From Muribaculaceae bacterium (GTDB lineage: Bacteria; Bacteroidota; Bacteroidia; Bacteroidales; Muribaculaceae): a stretch of DNA of 38,889 nt. The position numbers and the translations under genes were made by a program. This document shows positions 33,831-38,889 of the stretch, piece after piece (positions within the stretch are counted from its first letter, which is position 1; every line of letters begins with the position of its first letter). The stretch spans positions 221,103-259,991 of the forward strand of contig JAIDQZ010000018.1 of NCBI GenBank assembly GCA_029062005.1, read 5' to 3'. The notes below the pieces were generated by a model. That model was not told where the DNA came from. It did not search any database and saw only the letters and a list, made by a program, of their open reading frames with translations.

Positions 33831-34772
33831 ATGGAACGAATCTTAAAATACAGACTGTATCACATACTTCCTCTATGCTTCCTGTTATTCCTGACCGGAT
33901 GCAACCCAGATATATTTATAAATCAGAATGGGCTGCCAAATAATATGGAACTCACCATTCACGGTGACGATGGCGAGTGGTCGGCGCCGGTGACACGTAA
34001 AGGTTTGTCCCGCATATATGTCAAAGTAATTTACAACGACAGAAAATATCTTACTTATAGAAATAAAGATTATAAAATTACAGATGAACACTGTACTGCG
34101 TCAGATCTCCTGGATATAGAATATGACAATCCAATAAGTAAATATATTATAAGTTATACGGGAGACATGCTTTATATCCACAGTATCTACAATGCTTCCG
34201 ACAATAAGCATATGGTATTGGTCCTTGAATATGATTATGGTACGACAAAATATATCGATGTCACTTTCAGCAAAGGCATTCCCCTGCGGTTAGAGCACCA
34301 GGAAATGGATCAAAACATGAAAATAGAGGAAAATATCGAGACAATCCCGCATTCCTTTTCTTTCTCCAACAACTCATCTGCTACACAACATGTCAACATA
34401 ACTCCTTTTGCAGAGTCTTCATCTACATGCAAAATATCGGCAGCGGATGAATGGGCAACCGATTTTGAAATCAGCGGTGTAATGATTCCCTCATATTATG
34501 AGGGATGGGACTACACGGAATTAACAGATTGCATTATAGGAGAATCATTCAGTTTTAAATCTGAAAGCCTGATGACAGAGGTGTTCCCGGTGTTTGTCCC
34601 TCCCCATAAAAAAGCCACTGTAAAATATAATGTGAATTATTCTCGGGCTACGGTGAAAAGTACACTTATACTCTATAATACAGTAGATCATTTTGAGATA
34701 AGACTACCGGTGACATGCAGTTGTGTCAACCCTACAAGTTATGACTATGAAGTAATATTTGAAGACATATGA
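33831..34772 (+). CDS. Unknown lipoprotein upstream of a PagL-like gene
   Basis: A 313-residue exported lipoprotein: hydrophobic start and lipobox LTGC (Cys about 24). The rest is beta-rich (IHGDDGEWSAPVTRKGLSRIYVKV, repeated Tyr/Ile strands) with no motif I recognise. Its TGA overlaps the next ATG as ATGA, so it is probably translated together with the acyloxyacyl hydrolase and may be a partner or chaperone of it; this is inference. The N-terminal hydrophobic stretch follows a short basic region. Confidence 0.75.
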   Translation: MERILKYRLYHILPLCFLLFLTGCNPDIFINQNGLPNNMELTIHGDDGEWSAPVTRKGLSRIYVKVIYNDRKYLTYRNKDYKITDEHCTASDLLDIEYDNPISKYIISYTGDMLYIHSIYNASDNKHMVLVLEYDYGTTKYIDVTFSKGIPLRLEHQEMDQNMKIEENIETIPHSFSFSNNSSATQHVNITPFAESSSTCKISAADEWATDFEISGVMIPSYYEGWDYTELTDCIIGESFSFKSESLMTEVFPVFVPPHKKATVKYNVNYSRATVKSTLILYNTVDHFEIRLPVTCSCVNPTSYDYEVIFEDI

Positions 34773-35950
34773 AAAGATACATTATTGTTGCCGTGCTCGT
34801 AACTCTGATATACAACTTTGCCACTGCGTCGGATACGATTCCATCCGGATTTTCATTACCATTGAGATGGCGAGCAGGAACTGACATCACAGCAGGATGG
34901 GTTGCGGGAACATGTGCATTCCTACGCGGAGAAAACCCTTCCGATGCACGTATAAACTCCACTATGTCGGTAGATGCAAGAGTTGACTTCAGCTTTAATA
35001 CAAAAACGTACCAGGGAATACTGTATAAAGGGCTCTATCAGGGAATAGGAATCAATGCCAATACATTTTTCCATGGAAAAACCCTTGGCACGCCGGTTTC
35101 TGTATATGTCTATCAAGGAGCACCTTTTGCCACTATTGGCAAACATCTGCGTGCGGGATATGAATGGCAGTTCGGCACAGCCATTGGCTGGAAACCTTAT
35201 ACTGAACAATACATAGACAACCAAGCCCCCGTAAGCACACACGTCACAGCACACATGGCGGTTTCTGCAAAAATCCACTATGATCTGACTGAACGACTGG
35301 AAATAAGCGCCGGAGTAAACCTTAAACATTATTCTAACGGCAATACATCATGGCCTAACCGCGGTGTCAACACTGTCGGTGCTGAGATAGGAATAGCATA
35401 TTCGTTGAATTCTAAAGATGATGTCACAACTCCTTCTGACGTAATAATAACCGATGCAGACAAAGGAAAATGGATGTATGACATACTGGCTTTCGGAGCG
35501 TGGAGAAAGCGCACGCTCATTGTCGACAACACACCCAATATCCTTCCCGGAAAGTTTGGCGTAATCGGAATGCAATTCTCGCCCATGCGAAAATTAAACC
35601 GATATGTCGCTGTTGGTCCTGCCTTAGACATCTTTTGGGATGAAAGTGCTGATCTTGCCCGAAACTGGGTTGAAGGCAGTTACGGAGAAAATATATTGTT
35701 TTATAGACCAGCATTCGGAAAGCAGATAAGTGCCGGAGCATCAGCACACGCAGAATTGACAATGCCTATATTCAAAATAAATGCCGGACTCGGTTATGAT
35801 TTTGTAAAGCCAAACGGTGAACGACGCTTCTATCAGTCATTGGCAATTAAAGCATTTATCAGCCGCCATATCTTCCTTAATATCGGCTATAGACTCGCCC
35901 GTTTTCAGGATCCTCAGAACCTGATGCTCGGTATAGGTGTAAGATTATGA
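34769..35950 (+). CDS. Acyloxyacyl hydrolase / lipid A 3-O-deacylase (PagL-like)
   Basis: A 393-residue outer-membrane protein with a signal peptide (to about residue 20). The first half holds the PagL-type site NLKHYSNG (His187, Ser189, Asn190) and a plausible acidic partner Glu206 in VGAEIGIAY. The second half adds further strands ending in a Leu-terminated barrel (IGVRL). PagL removes the 3-O acyl chain of lipid A, lowering immune recognition. Bacteroidetes members are about 350-400 residues, so length fits. It is translationally coupled to the upstream lipoprotein. Confidence 0.85.
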   Translation: MKRYIIVAVLVTLIYNFATASDTIPSGFSLPLRWRAGTDITAGWVAGTCAFLRGENPSDARINSTMSVDARVDFSFNTKTYQGILYKGLYQGIGINANTFFHGKTLGTPVSVYVYQGAPFATIGKHLRAGYEWQFGTAIGWKPYTEQYIDNQAPVSTHVTAHMAVSAKIHYDLTERLEISAGVNLKHYSNGNTSWPNRGVNTVGAEIGIAYSLNSKDDVTTPSDVIITDADKGKWMYDILAFGAWRKRTLIVDNTPNILPGKFGVIGMQFSPMRKLNRYVAVGPALDIFWDESADLARNWVEGSYGENILFYRPAFGKQISAGASAHAELTMPIFKINAGLGYDFVKPNGERRFYQSLAIKAFISRHIFLNIGYRLARFQDPQNLMLGIGVRL

Positions 35951-35952
35951 AC

Positions 35953-35990
35953 AAAAAAAAAGAGGATGCCTGATATACATTGCATCCTCT
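35953..35990 (-). terminator. Intrinsic terminator of the small barrel gene
   Basis: Stem AGAGGATGC/GCATCCTCT (9 bp, loop 12) followed on the minus strand by about nine T. It lies 17 bases downstream of the minus-strand stop at 36007. Confidence 0.85.
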
Positions 35991-36006
35991 GACAGTACAA
36001 TATGTT

Positions 36007-36468
36007 TTAGAATTTATAGCCGATCTTCATGTTGAAGCAGTTTGACGCACCAGCATTCTTAGGTGTCCAGCACAAAGCCTGATAACCGATACCGGCATAA
36101 ACCTTTCCGAAATCAAGACCTATCATTGGATTCACAACTACCGCACCCCAATCTGTGTTCTGGGTATTGATCGCGTATCCCAGATCAAGAGAGAAGAAAG
36201 GCTTGAATCCGCCTACCTTTCCGCTTATGTCACCTCTTACAAATATTGGGATAAGGGGGGCGTTGTCGAAGTTCCACTGTTCTGTGATTCCCACACCAGC
36301 ACCGAGACCGATATTTTGGGTCATCATCTCGTGGATACCACCCTGCACATTAAAACGACAGGTATTTCCACCGGCAATCACCGGCTGGAACTCAACAAAA
36401 GGATTCAGGGCAAAAGCCGCAGATACGGAGGCTACAATGCCAATCAAAGTAAGGAATAACTTTTTCAT
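36007..36468 (-). CDS. Small outer-membrane beta-barrel protein
   Basis: A 153-residue protein with signal peptide (ending SAAFA) and about eight amphipathic strands, ending in KIGYKF with terminal Phe as in outer-membrane barrels (OmpA/OmpX-like size). No enzyme motif; function unknown. It is the last gene of the minus-strand group at this end, with terminators on both sides (35953 after it and 36538 before it), so it is monocistronic. Confidence 0.8.
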   Translation of the reverse strand: MKKLFLTLIGIVASVSAAFALNPFVEFQPVIAGGNTCRFNVQGGIHEMMTQNIGLGAGVGITEQWNFDNAPLIPIFVRGDISGKVGGFKPFFSLDLGYAINTQNTDWGAVVVNPMIGLDFGKVYAGIGYQALCWTPKNAGASNCFNMKIGYKF

Positions 36469-36537
36469 AGTAATAAAGATTATTGTTTATAATTACCCAA
36501 TAAACGCCAATATCCGCCATATGGTTCATTCTCCAAA

Positions 36538-36566
36538 TAAAAAAGACCGCATGCGAGGTCTTTTAT
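36538..36566 (-). terminator. Terminator behind the FadL-like gene, possibly bidirectional
   Basis: AAAAGACC (36541-36548) and GGTCTTTT (36557-36564) form the stem. The minus strand continues with six T, and the plus strand with TTTTATTT. It sits between the FadL-like and small barrel genes, so the two are separate transcripts. Confidence 0.8.
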
Positions 36567-36586
36567 TTAATGTATAAACAGTATCG

Positions 36587-38305
36587 TCAGAACCTTACTC
36601 CTGCGGAGATAACTACCTGATTGTTGGAAAGACTGAGTTTAGATGTCGGACTCGGGATCTGTGGATTAGCCGGATCGGATGTATATGCATGATACTCACT
36701 GCTCATTTGTTTATGTACAAATGCTCCGTCAATATAGAAGTTATTGAAGTTATAACCAAGACCGCAGGTGATATAGTTGGTTGAGTTGTCCATCCTGTAG
36801 TTAGGCATCGTCCCCGAGGTATATATCATCATGGTTCCGTCCTTGGCTTCTTTCCTGACAGGAGATGACACATTCGCATAGCCGGCTCTCACACTGAAGC
36901 GCGGGGTGATTCGGTATTCCACGCCAAGACGTACAGTCGTGGTGGTCTTATAATAATCTTCTATTTCCGCATTCGTCGCCCACCAAGGATCCGAATTAAA
37001 CATAGCGGGAGATGCTTTCACCGCCGGAGCATAATCCGGACCCCACCAATCTTCAAAGCCACCGCCATAACCATAATCATAGTAATTTCCGCCACCATTA
37101 TAGAACCGCATCTTATTGTATTTCTGCCATTCAAAATCAGCACTTACAATCAGGCTTCTTCCTATGACCCCGGCAGCGCTTGCCGTAAGACGCCAGGGAG
37201 TGCGGAAATTATAGGAATTGTTACCCCATTGACCACCATTGGTGTCTGAAGAACCACTAATGCTTATTTCAGGATATTTGAAGCTTGTCTGAGCAAGATA
37301 GCTTTCATTGACAGAATACCATGTCGGAGAAGCGAAAGAAAGACCAAGACGCAGTTCCTGTATAGGGCGATATATGAGACCCACTTTGATATTGTAGCCA
37401 GTACCGCTTGCATTATAGTAATTGGTCATCATCCACTGAGAAGAAGAGTTCTCGACACCTTCAGTATTGTCTACGACCGCATTCTTCAAGCTTTCACCCC
37501 ATTTGGCTGTCATACTGTAGTTCAGATCTACCACACCAAGATTCAACCCCCAGAACACTTTATTGGCGATATTACCACCTACGGCGATGTTGTATTCATT
37601 TGCACCTCCGGAAGTCAGTACATCAAACGCTCCGGATCCTGAGGTAGTGGCACCCCACTGCCCTATCCAGTTCGGCTGATCTTCCGTTCCTGTCGGAGTC
37701 ATGAAATAACTGTCATAACCAAGGATGGATATCCAGGGAGCCACATAATTGCTTTCGTCGTTGGGGTTATATGGATCAAATTGCACAAAACCATCCGAAT
37801 CGGTCTGAGTGGCGACATCAAAGACTGTAACACCCTCATTATTACTTACACCGGCAATGTAATTGGTAAGAGAGTTGCTCAAAGTGGGTATATATCCTGC
37901 ATAGTGACCGTTGAATGAGGCTGCCTTATTGTAAGTGAAGCCTACATTTATATTCGGCATAACGGCATTAGCAAGATTCCAGGAAGCAACACCTCCGACA
38001 TTGTTAAGAAAGATCTTTGTCTGGTTCTGAGTATTTCTTTCTCCTTGAGCCGAAGACGTAGCCGTCTGGCAGTCAATATCCATAGTAATTCCTATTTCAC
38101 TACGTCGATAGACACCGATACCTGCCGGATTAGTAGATATGGAACTCAGATCACCGCCAAGGGCACCGAATGCGCCTCCCATACCCATATATCTTGCGGT
38201 TCCCTTCATGTCGGGCTGAGAAAAGCGGAATCCGTCGATAGCGCTCTGAGCATCTGAAAAAAACGGAAACGCCGCTGCAGCAGCAAATAAATATATCTTC
38301 TTCAT
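36587..38305 (-). CDS. FadL/OmpP1-family outer-membrane transporter
   Basis: A 572-residue outer-membrane protein of the OmpP1/FadL/TodX type, which moves hydrophobic molecules. Signal peptide ending FFSDA-QS, then the FadL-like N-terminal plug motif (GTARYMGMGGAFGALGGDLSSISTNPAGIGVYRRSEIG, seen as shorter pieces GGAFGALGGD and NPAG). Many barrel strands follow; terminal VRF. Several low-complexity Tyr/Gly/Asn loops suggest long extracellular loops. It lies 21 bases behind the partial Gly/Asn-rich gene and could be co-transcribed. Its ligand is unknown. Confidence 0.9.
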   Translation of the reverse strand: MKKIYLFAAAAAFPFFSDAQSAIDGFRFSQPDMKGTARYMGMGGAFGALGGDLSSISTNPAGIGVYRRSEIGITMDIDCQTATSSAQGERNTQNQTKIFLNNVGGVASWNLANAVMPNINVGFTYNKAASFNGHYAGYIPTLSNSLTNYIAGVSNNEGVTVFDVATQTDSDGFVQFDPYNPNDESNYVAPWISILGYDSYFMTPTGTEDQPNWIGQWGATTSGSGAFDVLTSGGANEYNIAVGGNIANKVFWGLNLGVVDLNYSMTAKWGESLKNAVVDNTEGVENSSSQWMMTNYYNASGTGYNIKVGLIYRPIQELRLGLSFASPTWYSVNESYLAQTSFKYPEISISGSSDTNGGQWGNNSYNFRTPWRLTASAAGVIGRSLIVSADFEWQKYNKMRFYNGGGNYYDYGYGGGFEDWWGPDYAPAVKASPAMFNSDPWWATNAEIEDYYKTTTTVRLGVEYRITPRFSVRAGYANVSSPVRKEAKDGTMMIYTSGTMPNYRMDNSTNYITCGLGYNFNNFYIDGAFVHKQMSSEYHAYTSDPANPQIPSPTSKLSLSNNQVVISAGVRF

Positions 38306-38326
38306 ATCGATTCTATTTTGAAATTA

Positions 38327-38889
38327 TTATCTGCGACCACCTCTGCCGGATCCACCGCCACCGCTGCTTCTATGACTTCCTCCGCCGAAACTGCCTGAAC
38401 CGAAGGATCCATTGCCACTTGAGCGGGTGGAACTATTATAGCTGCCGGTGTTCCGGTTGCTGTTATAACTGTTGTTCCTGTTGGAATTTGTGGAAGTATT
38501 ATTATATGAGTTTCGCCTTGTATTCCCAGTATTGTGATTACTATTATTATAGTTAGATCCATTGTTGACGGTACCATTCGAATTACCGGAATAACGGTGT
38601 CCGTTGCTTCCGATAGTGTATCCACGGTTATTGCCGGTGGTAACACTATTCTTGTTGGAATTCGAACCTGATCCGCCGTATGACTGGCGGTGATTGCCGG
38701 CTATGCTCCATTGAGATCCGGAAGAGGGTCTGTTGCCACCCGGACGTGTTGACGATCCGGAAGGACGGTTTACAGCCGGACGATGAGTGCCAGCCCAGCC
38801 GTTGCCGGGATTCACAGGCCGATTCCCGGCAGGACTCCAGGTACCAACAGTACCGCCCCATACCGGACCACCCCAAGCAGGACCCCAAC
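38327..38889 (-). CDS. C-terminal part of a Gly/Asn/Ser/Arg-rich protein (runs off the window)
   Basis: An open frame without a start reaches the window end, so only the C-terminal 187 residues are seen. It begins with Gly/Trp/Pro repeats (WGPAWGGPVWGG) and continues as a low-complexity tail of Asn, Ser, Gly, Thr and Arg, ending in GGGGSGRGGRR. This resembles disordered tails of exported Bacteroidetes proteins. The apparent GTG start at 38815 is not the real start. It lies 21 bases before the FadL-like gene. Function unknown. Confidence 0.6.
   Translation of the reverse strand, partial: WGPAWGGPVWGGTVGTWSPAGNRPVNPGNGWAGTHRPAVNRPSGSSTRPGGNRPSSGSQWSIAGNHRQSYGGSGSNSNKNSVTTGNNRGYTIGSNGHRYSGNSNGTVNNGSNYNNSNHNTGNTRRNSYNNTSTNSNRNNSYNSNRNTGSYNSSTRSSGNGSFGSGSFGGGSHRSSGGGGSGRGGRR

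Noticed and set aside
38302..38646. Second open frame (114 codons) in the Gly/Asn-rich region
   Set aside because: It is a frame-shifted shadow of a low-complexity repeat region; the other frame continues through the window end and ends in TAA with a consistent composition.

Overview
The window looks like chromosomal DNA of a Bacteroidales bacterium, most likely a Muribaculaceae-type gut commensal. Supporting signs are Bacteroidetes-style promoters (TTG or TTTG, about 20 bases, then TAnnTTTG), little visible Shine-Dalgarno sequence, and gene content typical of the group: CarboxypepD_reg/beta-barrel proteins, DUF4384, DKNYY repeats, PagL-like acyloxyacyl hydrolase, FadL/OmpP1 and LytS/LytTR pairs. 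The genus is inferred. I saw no insertion sequence, prophage, CRISPR array, tRNA or rRNA by eye.

Layout. 1-120: two inverted palindromic repeats behind pcrA. 121-3761 (minus): S1/P1-type nuclease, HsdR-N-like nuclease-fold protein and PcrA/UvrD helicase in one tight operon. 3894-5731: a DUF308 membrane protein and an SDR epimerase with a C-terminal zinc ribbon, converging and overlapping at their 3' ends. 5820-13987 (minus): six exported proteins, comprising an LPP20-like helical protein, a beta-propeller/OmpA-like protein, a TPR-caspase, a CarboxypepD_reg barrel, a DUF4384 protein and a proline-rich transglutaminase-like protein. 13988-14559: gene-free, but holding a strong minus-strand promoter and a roughly 310-nt structured RNA ending in a U-tract just ahead of the caspase cluster, plus the CDF promoter region. 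14560-16718: CDF metal exporter and M50-like membrane protease. 16862-23244: TolC, MacA, MacB ATPase and MacB permease, followed by a LytS-type kinase and LytTR regulator. 23339-24712: FrnE-like DsbA protein and MBL-fold hydrolase. 24718-26587 (minus): folA, an AlkD-like protein and a helical protein. 26754-27446: DKNYY repeat protein. 27580-33679: uvrB, YgiQ radical SAM and S9 peptidase. 33831-35950: unknown lipoprotein overlapping a PagL-like deacylase. 36007-38889 (minus): small barrel, FadL-like porin and the C-terminal part of a Gly/Asn/Ser-rich protein that runs off the window.

How it works together. Much of the window concerns the envelope: efflux, lipid A modification, porins and exported proteases. 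The part most worth a second look is the exported caspase/transglutaminase cluster with its structured leader or sRNA. Caspase-fold, propeller, DUF4384 and transglutaminase-like domains with intact catalytic residues are placed together, apparently in the periplasm, and the role is unknown. Other notable points are an 8-G tract and a 15-bp tandem repeat in the cluster's barrel gene, a near-perfect palindrome inside the cluster, and a possible Fur-family operator before the metal exporter.
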